Part shown: one piece after another, positions 58,401 to 60,823 of the stretch
How the letters are laid out: each line of letters opens with the position of its first letter
Position numbering within the stretch: position 1 is the first letter of the stretch
From: Panopea generosa
Taxonomy: Eukaryota; Mollusca; Bivalvia; Adapedonta; Hiatellidae
Direction: 5' to 3'
Length of the DNA: 64,000 bases
Assembly (NCBI GenBank): GCA_029582155.1
Contig: CM055898.1
Coordinates: 35,459,455 to 35,523,454 of the forward strand
Program-made: the position numbers and the translations under genes
Notes under the pieces: model-generated
Databases searched by the model: none
What the model saw: only the letters and a program-made list of their open reading frames with translations
Told to the model about the DNA's origin: nothing

Positions 58401-60823
58401 CTAATACAATTTTTTTTAATTGCACCCCTCACCCCTATTTGAATGAAAAAAATTTTTATAATGATCTAATAAATATTAATAATCATACCTAATCCTATTA
58501 CCAAAAGTTAGAAACAAAATATTTGTTCAAACTGACACAAAAACTAAACATATATGGCTGTTCTTAAAATAAATATTGCCATGCTCCTATCTACTCACTC
58601 AAAATTGCAGCTAACCTAATTTTTTATTGACTTTCCAAACGTTTTATTTTTTTTTTATGATTTCATTCCATTTTTGTAAAATGACTATGCAAAGTCAAAA
58701 TTTGGTAAAAAAAAAAAGTTACCTACCTATCCACATGAAAAATACTGGGTCAGAGCACAGTAAAAAATATTTTTCAGGATAGCCTTATTTGTAATGTTAA
58801 TTAATATATGTACATACATGAACATAATTTTATAGTTCAAATGTACCATAAAGTATTACTCATTTTAGATTTAATAACCCAAATGATAATATTACCACTT
58901 ACGTTTTAATTATTTCATTATAAATCAAATTCTAAACTGACCTGCACTGATACTGTCATGTGACACAGGAAGCCCACATTGCGCAGCAGCTATCAATTTA
59001 AGGGCAATATAAAATTGACTACGACCAAAATGCCCAAGTCGCTTAGCCCCACATAGCTCTGTTATCTGCAGATAAAGAACAATTGAAAAAATTGATTATA
59101 TATCATATTATCAACAAAATGAGTCAATTTACAAAATTTAAGTAGAATACACACCTGTACCCAATGATAAAAAACATAATTATACTTGGACCTATTCTTC
59201 TGAGATTTCAAAAAAACGAAAAAAGGTAGAGAAAAGGAAAGGATAAAAAATCTCTCAAAGGTCGTCATTATGCATAACAATTATTATATACAAGTAGTCT
59301 GTATGCTGCAGTACTGTTCCAATACAAAACAGAGTACTGATTAATTTAAATTGGGCACAACCTTCTGTGTCAATTTATATGTAGTAGACCGTCCCTGTTT
59401 ATTCGAAATGGAGTCAAATGGCCTACTGCAAATGCAAAAGCAGCAAAACAATACCTAGAATGTCTTCAATTTTGAATGAAATGGTTACATCAAGAACCTT
59501 CAAGGCAGACAACGCAATATTTAAAAATGTTCTGGTGTAATTCTGTAAACAATATTAATGGAAGAGATAATTTTTATGCATGTTATCAAAACACAGTCAT
59601 AATGTAACCTTACAAGTAAACACTGAGCAAAAAAAGATCACATATATATTGTTTATGATGACAAGTGAGAACATATGTATACAAATCAGGGCTGAACAAT
59701 TTAACTTGTCTGTTCGCCTTTGGTCTGGACAAGTAATATTTAAGAAACTTCTCTTAATATTACTTTGATTTTAAGTCTAATTAAAAAATTTAGAAAGGAA
59801 GGCAAGCAGCTTGAGAAATTTCAAGCCCTGCAAATCAACACTGAATAAAATCCCAGGGTAGAAATATCCTTTAGATTTATATTATTTTAAACTTATTTAT
59901 TTTACTTTAATTGCGAAACAAGTTATTACAACTTATACAAATCATGCTCAGTCTTCCTGCGTAGAACCAGTAATAAGCATATGCAGAAAAAGTGTCTTCC
60001 TCAAGGACACCATACATAGCCGTGGAGGAGGATCAAACCCACGGCCCTTGGATCCTTGGGTCAATGCTCTGCCTCTAGACTGTGGGATTTAGATTTATTT
60101 TCCAGCATTGCAAAAAAATTGAGTGGGTAAAATACCCTTTGCTGTCGAATCTTACTATGTACGACGTTTTTTGTAAATATAGTATAGAACTTATACACAG
60201 AAACAATTAAAATTGTATTCTCACTCCCCATTGATGTATTTATATTACACCAGGATTCATGCTGAAAGTTTATACACTGCATAAAATATGATATTCATTG
60301 TTCACATTAACAGTCACATACCTTCCTATATCTGGAATACTGCATGCTTTTTTCTTTTATTTTATTTTCTTAGCATATCAATACCTGTTTCGACTATTAT
60401 GGACATAATAGGAGACCCATATTTTTTCAAACAAAATCTTGGTTAGTCGGTATGTATATATTATTCTATTTTGCATGAATAACAGTTTTCAAACTTTAAA
60501 TGTGTTACAACGGAGATAGTTCATTCAGTGGAATAATACATAAAAAATTAAAATGTCCGAAAATACGTTTCATCCGATATGCAGACAAATTAATAGGAAG
60601 TGACGGTGAACATTACATTATAACGTGTTCACATCTTCGTGCACAACAAAAGTAACCAGCAGGCGATTAAATAACATAAAATTACCTGAACTAATACTTC
60701 TTGACTTAATCCAGAAGAACGAAACAGTTCAGAAACTTGCAATCCTTGGAATTTCCCCGATCCATCTACATCGCAGGTCTGGAAAAGTTCAGCGTAATAA
60801 CTCTGTTCCCGTTCACTTAACAT
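13309..60823 (-). CDS. REPS1: REPS-family EH-domain protein (RalBP1-associated), complete 18-exon gene
   Basis: The spliced coding sequence is 2169 nt and encodes 722 residues. Vertebrate REPS1 is about 800 and REPS2 about 660, so the length fits. Domain order: EH1 (residues about 1-95), Ser/Pro/Gln-rich linker (about 105-295), EH2 (about 303-395), a second Ser/Pro linker with SH3-type ligands near 588-618, and a coiled coil (about 667-722) ending LRPFFS, compared with LRPFSHL in human REPS1. In known members the EH domains bind NPF-containing endocytic proteins, the proline motifs bind SH3 adaptors, and the C-terminus binds RalBP1, linking Ral GTPase to EGF and insulin receptor endocytosis at the plasma membrane. 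All 17 introns are GT-AG with matching phases. The start is the first ATG after an in-frame TAA and begins directly in EH1. REPS1 and REPS2 cannot be told apart here; a single protostome orthologue is likely. An extra 5' non-coding exon is possible. Confidence 0.95.
13527..13756. mobile_element. piggyBac-like palindromic MITE, copy 2 (inverted)
   Basis: This copy lies in REPS intron 17. TTAA flanks both sides, with ends CCCTTTACTTCATAAAGA and TATGGAGTAAAGGG. Orientation is opposite to copies 1 and 3. The central palindrome has one mismatch per arm pair (AACTCTTCC against AACACTTCC). Confidence 0.85.
13890..14560. mobile_element. Pearl-like element with irregular core units, intron 17
   Basis: The phrase AACTCTGCATGGAATTAAG recurs at about 13920, 14075, 14168 and 14350. 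The right end is a hairpin, TATACCCTGGTCTCAAACTT with TTGTTTGCAGGGGTATAA. The element ends about 80 nt from exon 17. The 117-codon minus-strand open frame here is exon 17 plus read-through into this element. Confidence 0.65.
14639..14727 (-). CDS. REPS1: REPS exon 17
   Basis: The exon is 89 nt, phase 0 to 2, residues 637-665: [16 protein letters not shown], then [12 protein letters not shown], an acidic-helical stretch leading into the coiled coil. The acceptor is TTTGTGCAG and the donor CAGAG|GTTTGT. Homology is weak here; phase compatibility with exons 16 and 18 is the main support. A pearl-like element ends about 80 nt downstream of the donor. Confidence 0.82.
15345..15364 (-). CDS. REPS1: REPS exon 16 (20-nt micro-exon)
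   Basis: This micro-exon runs from phase 1 to 0 and reads (D)SVTDSK. The acceptor is ATCTTTTCAG and the donor AAAG|GTAAGATG, which is near consensus. The combined length with exon 15 is 42 nt, so skipping both is frame-neutral while skipping one is not. Support is from splice sites and phase only. Confidence 0.7.
15370..15660. other. Short AT-rich stretch of intron 15
   Basis: This separates micro-exon 16 from the 58-bp array and contains a polyT/polyA run near 15525. Nothing else is seen. Confidence 0.5.
15665..16965. repeat. Minisatellite, 57-58-bp unit, about 22 copies, intron 15
   Basis: The unit is ACACCAGATATAATATGTGA, then AACAAATGTAATAAACATTT, then AACTGAATAATCCTGGGA. Some copies carry a 10-bp insertion (ACTGAATTCTGAATTATCCT near 16040 and 16915), and others have AAACTTTTGAAAC in place of TAATATGTGAAAC. 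Serial minus-strand open frames of 76-119 codons are array artefacts. Confidence 0.95.
16966..17818. other. Intron 15, 5' part, nothing recognised
   Basis: AT-rich sequence with a polyC/polyA junction at 17280-17298. No SINE head or inverted repeat is seen. Confidence 0.5.
17819..17840 (-). CDS. REPS1: REPS exon 15 (22-nt micro-exon)
   Basis: This micro-exon runs from phase 0 to 1 and reads TGGQDTG across the junction. Acceptor TTATTTTCAG and donor GTG|GTAAGTAG are both strong. It has no recognisable homologue. Support is the pair of good splice sites and the fact that only together with exon 16 does it keep the frame from exon 14 into exon 17. It lies about 145 nt from a large 26-28-bp array. 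Confidence 0.7.
17985..19525. repeat. Minisatellite, 26-28-bp unit, about 56 copies, intron 14
   Basis: The plus-strand unit is AGTGGCCCCAGATAGTGGAA followed by AGACACAG, with or without an extra AG. On the transcribed strand each unit reads CTGTGTCTTTCCACTATCTG. A duplicated block recurs at a 195-bp offset (18271 and 18466). Long minus-strand open frames (up to 424 codons, reading [18 protein letters not shown]) arise from the near stop-free unit in several frames and show no domain, so I do not call a gene. GC is higher than in surrounding intron. Confidence 0.95.
19530..20571. other. Intron 14 segment, nothing recognised
   Basis: AT-rich sequence with TA-repeat low complexity at 19751. 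No exon, SINE or inverted repeat is identified. Confidence 0.5.
20572..20800. mobile_element. piggyBac-like palindromic MITE, copy 3
   Basis: Same orientation as copy 1; the right flank is TTAA and the left flank TAAA (one mutation). Ends are CCCTTTACTCCATAGA and TATGAAGTAAAGGG. The central arms (ATAGTGCAGGAAGAGTTCAG and complement) are nearly perfect. Confidence 0.85.
21490..21660 (-). repeat. tRNA-Leu-like SINE (family L) copy, diverged
   Basis: The stretch TTTCATTGGTGGAGGAAGAC through to the reverse-complemented tRNA-like head near 21650 matches the family L consensus. The 88-codon plus-strand open frame at 21407-21673 falls on this SINE and is not a gene. Confidence 0.65.
21825..22077 (-). 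repeat. tRNA-Leu-like SINE (family L), two overlapping fragments
   Basis: The sequence TATGGCATATCCAGTTTTAT with GGTGGAGGAAGA is followed, after a second start near 21928, by GTAACTGGCAAACTTTCTCA, GATGAGAGGTAAGTGACCAG and ACCACTCAACGGAGGACC. It is complementary to a tRNA with a long variable arm (Leu/Ser type). Confidence 0.7.
22078..22810. other. Intron 14 segment, nothing recognised
   Basis: AT-rich sequence. No exon with suitable phase, no array. Confidence 0.45.
22815..22970 (-). repeat. tRNA-Leu-like SINE (family L), degraded
   Basis: TCCAGTTTCATTGGTGGAGG and AACTTTCTCACATGAAGT match the family body. The tRNA-like end is decayed. Confidence 0.6.
22988..23272 (-). repeat. SINE family B copy
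   Basis: Shares GTGTCTACTTGAGACAGTAT, CGACCAGACCTAGAACT and CATGACCCAGCCGGGG with the copy at 38756-39064. The complementary strand starts with a tRNA-like head carrying a B-box. It lacks the ATCATGCCGCAGACACATGG stretch present in the other copy. Confidence 0.7.
23376..23545 (+). repeat. SINE family A copy
   Basis: The tRNA-like head (A-box-like AACTTAGTCGACAGCATG, B-box GAGTTCAAATCTCC) is followed by the body ACAGTCTTCATGATGAATGA and GATTCAAGTGGGAAA, as in the copy at 53508. Confidence 0.65.
23571..24231. mobile_element. TA-flanked DNA transposon, non-autonomous (CAGTAAAACYCC ends)
   Basis: The left end is CAGTAAAACTCCACCTAACG with GACCACC. The right end is GGTGGTCTTATTAAAGGGGT with TTTATTG, and TA lies on both sides. 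The element is 661 bp. The internal words GACCACC and TAAGACC repeat near both ends. Termini resemble pogo/Tigger-type elements. No transposase is found. Confidence 0.75.
25025..25140. repeat. Direct duplication, about 58 bp x 2, within the Tigger relic
   Basis: AAACAAAGCTGTTATTGTGT and TCTACATAATCGCAATTTT occur twice in succession, with CGACTCAAAC between. The duplication lies upstream of the transposase remnant. Confidence 0.85.
25436..25519 (+). pseudogene. Truncated Tigger/pogo transposase N-terminus
   Basis: Twenty-seven codons beginning MPPKRK and [12 protein letters not shown] match the opening of CENP-B-type DNA-binding domains found in pogo/Tigger transposases. The frame ends before the domain is complete, and about 100 bp later the 3' terminal repeat begins. 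The catalytic DDE region is absent. Confidence 0.8.
25728..25765 (-). CDS. REPS1: REPS exon 14 (38-nt exon, second proline motif)
   Basis: The exon is 38 nt, phase 1 to 0, residues 610-622, reading [13 protein letters not shown]. It matches AHPPAVPPRPQPS of human REPS1. The acceptor is TTCTTCAG and the donor GAT|GTAAGT. It is too short to be seen as an open frame and was found from homology and splice sites. Confidence 0.9.
26100..26320. repeat. Dispersed repeat, copy related to 28970-29040 and 29815-29930
   Basis: AAAGCAAGAAAGTCCCAATA and TGCTTGCTCCTGCCATTAAG, continuing into TCATTTATTATATTATTTTG, recur near 29838 with few changes. AACCTAGTGTAATATCAC resembles AACCTAGAATAATATCAC near 29020. 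The family is unidentified. Confidence 0.65.
26746..26904 (-). CDS. REPS1: REPS exon 13 (SH3-ligand proline motif)
   Basis: The exon is 159 nt, phase 1 to 1, residues 557-609. [20 protein letters not shown] is the counterpart of [20 protein letters not shown] in human REPS1. The PxVPPPRP core is a class II SH3 ligand of the kind bound by Grb2 or Crk adaptors. The acceptor is GTTAACAG and the donor AAAG|GTAAAA. Confidence 0.93.
26990..27620. other. Intron 12 segment, nothing recognised
   Basis: AT-rich sequence with TA low complexity near 27360-27385. No SINE or coding signal. Confidence 0.5.
27625..27830 (-). repeat. SINE family D copy (reverse)
   Basis: TTTGTGAAACAAGTTTTTAC, CTTGGGTAGAAC, GTGTCTTGCTCAAGGACACC and ATTGAACCCACC (the complement of a B-box) match the copy at 59885-60092. 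It forms the left arm of an inverted pair with the next feature. Confidence 0.75.
27836..28056 (+). repeat. SINE family D copy (forward)
   Basis: The tRNA-like head near 27860-27930 (GTAGTGGTATAGCTTCGAAC) is followed by TAGTGTCCTTGAGCAAGACT, TTGGTTCTACCCAGAAAGAC and GTAAGTTGTAAAAACTTGTT. It is the inverse of the adjacent copy. The 95-codon minus-strand open frame here is a by-product. Confidence 0.72.
28057..28703. mobile_element. Pearl-like element, 146-bp core x about 3.5, intron 12
   Basis: It starts ACTAGAGCTATCACTGAAGG with GTGATGAATACCCCC. Core units are spaced 146-147 bp (ACCATTGTATGAAG at 28118, 28264, 28411, 28557) and contain GGGCAATAACTCTGTAATTA. It ends with a hairpin, ATACCCCCTCAAACTTCG and TTTGTCGGGGGTAT. 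The layout (left flank, tandem core, right hairpin) is that described for bivalve pearl elements. Confidence 0.78.
28960..29235 (-). repeat. Dispersed repeat plus family L SINE fragment
   Basis: Near 29100-29228, AAGTTTTTGGACCGAGCGAG, GGTGAGAGGGAAGTGATCTT and ACCACTCAGC match the reverse tRNA-like half of family L. The part before it matches the dispersed repeat at 26100. Confidence 0.6.
29815..29930. repeat. Dispersed repeat, second half of copy 2
   Basis: CAAAGCAAGAAAGTCCCAAT through to TTTTGACTTTTCCAGGAAAA is about 95 percent identical by eye to 26228-26320. Confidence 0.7.
29935..30450. other. Intron 12 segment, nothing recognised
   Basis: No array, SINE head or exon is visible. Confidence 0.45.
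30455..30668 (-). repeat. Family L SINE copy
   Basis: TGCATTACAGGTTATTA, GTAGAACCACCATCCTGCAA, CTTAGTGGTGAGAGGTCAGT and GGTCATGGAGGATCC follow the family L order. The body is diverged in its first third. Confidence 0.65.
31276..31455 (-). CDS. REPS1: REPS exon 12 (His/Ser-rich linker)
   Basis: The exon is 180 nt, phase 1 to 1, residues 497-556, containing [19 protein letters not shown], then [17 protein letters not shown], which aligns with the QRSHSGTSPDN block of human REPS1. The end is set by donor ACAG|GTACATG, which gives the phase needed by exon 13. The open frame runs on past it, so this donor is inferred. Confidence 0.85.
31690..31880 (-). repeat. Family L SINE copy
   Basis: Contains TGCCATTTTCAACACATTTA, TAACCAGTTTTACTAGTGGA, CTGGCAAACTTTCTCACATG and CCTACGACCTTAGGGCTGAG, and is truncated before the end of the tRNA-like head. 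Confidence 0.75.
31938..32175 (-). repeat. Family L SINE copy, full length
   Basis: Among the best-preserved copies. On the minus strand GGTCCTCCATGGCAGAGTGG starts a Leu/Ser-like tRNA with A-box TGGCAGAGTGGTTTAAGG and B-box GGTTTGAGTCC, followed by the body ending in CCACCATTAAAACTGGATAT. It contains a local CAGACTGAGT duplication near 32020. The 75-codon minus-strand open frame here is derived from it. Confidence 0.82.
32180..33520. other. Intron 11 segment, nothing recognised
   Basis: Very AT-rich (TTATT and AAATAA runs). Weak triplication of ACCATATA..., TATAATAGGAACTGTCA... near 32815-32935 suggests a decayed short repeat. Confidence 0.45.
33525..35115. repeat. Minisatellite, 31-bp unit, about 51 copies, intron 11
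   Basis: The unit is CCAATTGGAAGGCATCATTT, then CTCTACAAAGG. The first half is homogeneous; from about 34300 the variant CTCTATAAAGG dominates and copies decay. Some units are shortened to GATTGGAAGGCATAGGC. Plus-strand open frames of 101-126 codons come from stretches of phase-kept units and are not genes. Confidence 0.95.
35225..35406 (-). repeat. Family L SINE copy
   Basis: GGAGGAGGACCTTAAAATGA, GTAACTGGCAAACTTTG, GGGACTCGAACCTATGACCT and CAGCCAGGGAGGACCC match the family, with the B-box GGTTCGAGTCCC intact on the minus strand. Confidence 0.8.
35410..37240. other. Intron 11, 5' part
   Basis: AT-rich sequence. At 36235-36345 a fragment of family L is present (TTGCCATTTTTAACACTATA, TCAGTTTTAATGGTGGAGGC). 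Otherwise nothing. Confidence 0.5.
37245..37341 (-). CDS. REPS1: REPS exon 11 (conserved linker block)
   Basis: The exon is 97 nt, phase 0 to 1, residues 465-496, starting [20 protein letters not shown]. It aligns with DTAIVHPVPIRMTPSKI of human REPS1, one of the few conserved linker blocks. The acceptor is ATATTGCAG and the donor TCAG|GTAGAC. Confidence 0.9.
37385..37440. repeat. TAGATAGATTTA microsatellite
   Basis: TAGATAGATTTA repeats about four times, 45 nt from the exon 11 acceptor on the intron side. Confidence 0.85.
38068..38195 (+). repeat. SINE family C copy
   Basis: The head GCGGGGCAGTAGCACAGTAG with B-box GGGTTCAATTCCC is followed by ACACTTTTGATTCTACCAAG and GAAGCAGAC, the family C body start. 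Confidence 0.65.
38288..38305. repeat. C18 homopolymer
   Basis: Eighteen C residues are followed by ACCCC repeats, about 100 nt from the exon 10 donor on the intron side. Confidence 0.9.
38403..38596 (-). CDS. REPS1: REPS exon 10 (Ser/Pro linker)
   Basis: The exon is 194 nt, phase 1 to 0, residues 400-464, from [17 protein letters not shown] to [12 protein letters not shown]. It is rich in S, P and E, with SP sites. The acceptor CATGATAG has an unusually weak polypyrimidine tract, but an in-frame TGA lies just upstream, so the exon cannot extend. The donor is AAT|GTAAGA. Confidence 0.87.
38756..39064 (-). repeat. SINE family B copy, full length
   Basis: On the minus strand the head GGCGTGGTCTAGTGGTAAAG with B-box GGTTCGATCCCC is tRNA-like. 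The body contains GTCTGGTCGGCCCGGTGTCA and ends near GCGACGCTAAACACCATACA. It is the longest of three copies. Confidence 0.8.
39200..39370 (-). repeat. Family L SINE copy, diverged
   Basis: CATTTTCAACACATTACATA, GGCCGAGGAAGACCT, ACAGGACCCCAGCGGTCGTA and ACCACTCGACCACAGG follow family order with many changes. Confidence 0.6.
39752..39904. mobile_element. Tigger-like MITE, copy 2
   Basis: ACCTGTATTAGCGGTCACCT and the complementary GACTGGCTGGTTAAGATAGG bound about 150 bp with the same inner phrase (CCAATTTCTGTGCTTTCAGA) as the copy at 8389-8561. Confidence 0.72.
40052..40197 (-). CDS. REPS1: REPS exon 9 (EH2 EF-hand and end of domain)
   Basis: The exon is 146 nt, phase 2 to 1, residues 351-399. 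It contains a canonical calcium-binding loop, D355-x-N357-x-D359-G360-x-L362-x-x-x-E366, followed by [15 protein letters not shown] and LPFSLMP, the standard EH-domain end. The residue after the pocket Trp is Asn (WNLSD), where most EH domains have Glu or Asp. The acceptor is GTTTGCAG and the donor AATG|GTTTGT, a weaker donor. Confidence 0.95.
40200..41920. other. Intron 8, nothing recognised except a small palindrome
   Basis: TGGTCGTAGATATCCACGACCA at 40929-40950 is a near-perfect 22-bp palindrome (one mismatched pair). No array, SINE or open frame of note. Confidence 0.45.
41924..41987 (-). CDS. REPS1: REPS exon 8 (EH2 middle)
   Basis: The exon is 64 nt, phase 1 to 2, residues 330-351: [13 protein letters not shown], then LSKI and a split Trp (W351). 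This Trp is the conserved EH-domain residue that forms the NPF-binding pocket. The acceptor is TTATTGCAG and the donor ATG|GTAAGT. Confidence 0.95.
41990..43010. other. Intron 7, nothing recognised
   Basis: AT-rich, with a T-rich run near 42620. No known repeat. Confidence 0.45.
43012..43191 (-). CDS. REPS1: REPS exon 7 (start of EH2)
   Basis: The exon is 180 nt, phase 1 to 1, residues 270-329. [18 protein letters not shown] precedes [20 protein letters not shown], which matches the human EH2 start (W.[22 protein letters not shown]). The acceptor is GACTACAG and the donor ATAG|GTACTG. Skipping this symmetric exon would remove the first helix and first EF-hand of EH2. Confidence 0.95.
43195..44480. 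other. Intron 6 segment, nothing recognised
   Basis: Several GATATT words recur (43270-43860). No clear unit. Confidence 0.4.
44489..44740 (+). repeat. SINE family B copy (forward)
   Basis: GCAGTGGTTTAGTGGTACAG and GGGTTTGATTCCTGG form the tRNA-like head. The body (ATACAAGAAGCTTCCTCTTT, CTAATCGGCCAGGTGTTACC) is inverse to the copies at 22988 and 38756. Confidence 0.75.
44888..45062 (+). repeat. SINE family C copy
   Basis: GAGCAGTAGTGAAGTGGATA with GCGGGCTCAATTCCC is followed by TTACTGGTTCTACGCAGAAG and GAGCAGTTTATATAAGCTCT. It ends about 27 nt from the exon 6 donor. Confidence 0.75.
45089..45404 (-). CDS. REPS1: REPS exon 6 (long Ser/Thr/Pro-rich linker)
   Basis: This is the longest exon, 316 nt, phase 0 to 1, residues 165-269. 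It is rich in P, S, T and Q, with many SP/TP dipeptides ([25 protein letters not shown]), so it is a likely disordered, phosphorylatable segment. The end, [13 protein letters not shown], resembles the acidic-aromatic WVSFAD motif of human REPS1, a possible endocytic adaptor ligand. The acceptor is TATTTTCAG and the donor CATG|GTAGGT. Confidence 0.92.
45935..46100 (+). repeat. Family L SINE copy (forward)
   Basis: CACTGAGGTGCTGGGTTCCA, CAGTTTGCCAGTTACTTGTA, GGTGGTCTTCTTCCTCCACT and AAAACTGGGTGCCATATAAA follow the family consensus in the forward sense. It abuts the next element. Confidence 0.72.
46110..48058. mobile_element. Large pearl-like element, about 160-bp core x 11, intron 5
   Basis: The left end is AGGGCCAAGATGGCCCTATA and CACTCACCTGA. 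The right end is the hairpin AGCTCACCTG...CAGGTGAGCT (48022-48031 and 48045-48054) followed by AAAA. Core units of about 160 bp contain ATCAAGATGGCTTGAACAAA and CATTTCTGTGAAATTATTTT. A 319-bp two-unit block is duplicated nearly exactly (AACTTGCCCC at 46711 and 47030). This structure matches pearl elements of bivalves, now usually grouped with Helentron-like non-autonomous elements. Confidence 0.82.
48093..48216 (-). CDS. REPS1: REPS exon 5 (proline-rich linker)
   Basis: The exon is 124 nt, phase 2 to 0, residues 123-164. It contains [15 protein letters not shown], which corresponds to VIPPPPGRGQVKKGS in human REPS1, and ends LQIHLPQ at donor CAG|GTAAGA. The acceptor is GATTTGCAG. The donor lies about 35 nt from the hairpin end of a pearl-like repeat. 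Confidence 0.9.
48590..48860. repeat. Two-unit repeat (GACCTTGA type) with G25 tract
   Basis: TGTGACCTTGACCTTTGAAG and GTATGACCTTGAATTTTGAG are about 190 bp apart and followed by similar text. A run of 25 G lies at 48718-48742 between them. Confidence 0.65.
49575..49785 (+). repeat. Family L SINE copy (forward)
   Basis: GTCCTCTGAGGTTAAGTGGC, ACCACTTACCTCTCACTGCT, GAGGTCATGGGTTCAAGC, AACTTTATGTGAGAAAATGT and ACCTCCACCAATCATAATTG follow the consensus; it ends in an A14 run. Its poly-A end lies about 20 nt from the exon 4 donor. Confidence 0.8.
49820..49874 (-). CDS. REPS1: REPS exon 4 (linker)
   Basis: The exon is 55 nt, phase 1 to 2, residues 105-122, beginning [13 protein letters not shown]. 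The acceptor is AATTTTACAG and the donor AAAG|GTACAA. Linker sequence is poorly conserved, so support comes from the splice sites, the phases that join exons 3 and 5, and the expected linker length. Confidence 0.8.
50150..50600. repeat. Tandem repeat, about 165-bp unit x about 3, intron 3
   Basis: GACCTTGAACCT and TGACCTTTGAAT recur with TTTGTGCCATGTAAATTTCA and TTTCAAAATCTGTCAA. It is similar in style to pearl cores, but no hairpin end is visible. Confidence 0.65.
51136..51625. mobile_element. Pearl-like / hairpin-ended repeat, copy B
   Basis: It starts AACAAGAGTTGTCAGATGAC and AAGCTCGCC. Internal GGGCCATAACTTTGCCAACA occurs twice about 115 bp apart, then GAGTTATGGTTCTTGTCTCC and CAAAGTTTCATTCATATTCA. 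It is the same family as 7515-7800. The right end GCAAGCTAAAAA is decayed. The open frames on both strands are derived from it. Confidence 0.65.
52033..52560. mobile_element. piggyBac-like palindromic MITE, copy 4, expanded
   Basis: TTAA lies on both sides; ends are CCCTTTACTTCATATAGA and TATGGAGTAAAGGG. At 528 bp it is more than twice the size of the other copies because the sub-terminal word is amplified into a 25-bp array (52050-52400). The centre at 52439-52505 is a perfect palindrome with 33-bp arms and a 1-nt centre. Confidence 0.9.
52050..52400. repeat. 25-bp array inside MITE copy 4, about 14 copies
   Basis: The unit is ACCTCTAATATAGACGCCTT with TGGAC. The other MITE copies each contain this word once (ATTAGAGGTGTCCAAAGGCG), so the array grew from a transposon segment. 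Confidence 0.93.
52565..53500. other. Intron 3 segment, nothing recognised
   Basis: AT-rich, with AAAAATAAAAAATAAA low complexity near 53095. CTAGATTATCATCC (near 53000) and GGATGATAATCTAG (53162-53175) form an imperfect inverted pair spaced about 150 bp. Confidence 0.45.
53508..53713 (+). repeat. SINE family A copy
   Basis: The head GGCCAGTTAGCTCAGCCAGT has a good A-box (TTAGCTCAGCCAGTAG) and B-box (GATTCAAATCCCC). The body is ACAGTCTCCGTGATGATTAC and GATTCAAGTGGGAAAGTTAT. It is better preserved than the copy at 23376. Confidence 0.75.
53720..55030. other. Intron 3 segment, nothing recognised
   Basis: AT-rich sequence. No repeat unit, SINE or inverted ends recognised. Confidence 0.45.
55040..55325 (-). 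repeat. SINE family C copy with amplified 34-bp segment
   Basis: ATGAAAGCTCAGGGCTTATA and TGAGTCCGCTTCCTGGGTAG are the family body in reverse. The segment CCTGAGTAGAACCAGTACTG with AGTGTTGTCCAATT is repeated four times (55107-55245). The tRNA-like end (complement of the head) lies at 55250-55320. Confidence 0.8.
55680..55868 (-). repeat. Family L SINE copy
   Basis: AAAGCCATTTTCAACAGATT, CTCAGACTGAGTCAGACTGA, CTGGAAACTTCCTCACGGGA and ACCACTTGGCCACAGAGCAC match. Part of the region before the B-box complement is deleted. It ends about 50 nt from exon 3. Confidence 0.72.
55919..55969 (-). CDS. REPS1: REPS exon 3 (short, phase-symmetric, end of EH1)
   Basis: The exon is 51 nt, phase 1 to 1, residues 88-104, reading [16 protein letters not shown] after a split Gly. 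LPLPRF in human REPS1 corresponds to IPLPKF. The acceptor is GCTTACAG and the donor TG|GTAAGAA. Because both ends are phase 1, skipping would preserve the frame. The acceptor lies about 5 nt from the edge of a 21-bp tandem array that fills the adjacent intron, which is unusual. Confidence 0.9.
55975..57305. repeat. Minisatellite, 21-bp unit, about 63 copies, intron 2
   Basis: The unit is ACATCAAATACATCAATAAG with one G. Because 21 is a multiple of three and stops are rare, open frames of 473 and 350 codons (minus) and 292 codons (plus) run through it. The 473-codon frame has heptads of the type IDVFDVL and is in frame with exon 3. A ten-unit block recurs at 210 bp (56087 and 56297). The array begins about 5 nt from the exon 3 acceptor. 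Confidence 0.96.
57310..58940. other. Intron 2, 5' part, nothing recognised
   Basis: AT-rich sequence with poly-T and poly-A runs. No SINE or inverted ends. Confidence 0.45.
58942..59065 (-). CDS. REPS1: REPS exon 2 (second half of EH1)
   Basis: The exon is 124 nt, phase 0 to 1, covering residues 47-87, from [20 protein letters not shown] to SHDSISA. The acceptor is TTATCTGCAG and the donor CAG|GTCAGT. The pattern LCG.x[15 protein letters not shown] matches the vertebrate REPS1 segment almost residue for residue. The second EF-loop is degenerate, as in other REPS EH1 domains. Confidence 0.94.
59070..59880. other. Intron 1 segment, nothing recognised
   Basis: AT-rich sequence without a visible repeat or exon. 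Confidence 0.45.
59885..60092 (-). repeat. SINE family D copy
   Basis: ATTGCGAAACAAGTTATTAC, CTTCCTGCGTAGAACCAGTA, GTGTCTTCCTCAAGGACACC and GATCAAACCCACGG match 27625-27830. The tRNA-like end on the minus strand carries a B-box (GGGTTTGATCC). Confidence 0.75.
60686..60823 (-). CDS. REPS1: REPS exon 1 (start codon, first half of EH1)
   Basis: This exon encodes residues 1-46, from [14 protein letters not shown] to QEVLVQ, and ends in phase 0 at donor CAG|GTAATT. It holds the first EF-hand-like loop of EH1 (D18, D20, S22, G23, with Q at loop position 12) and the SGLS turn typical of EH domains. The ATG is preceded in frame by TAA within 30 nt, so no upstream extension of this exon is possible without a further splice. 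Confidence 0.93.
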
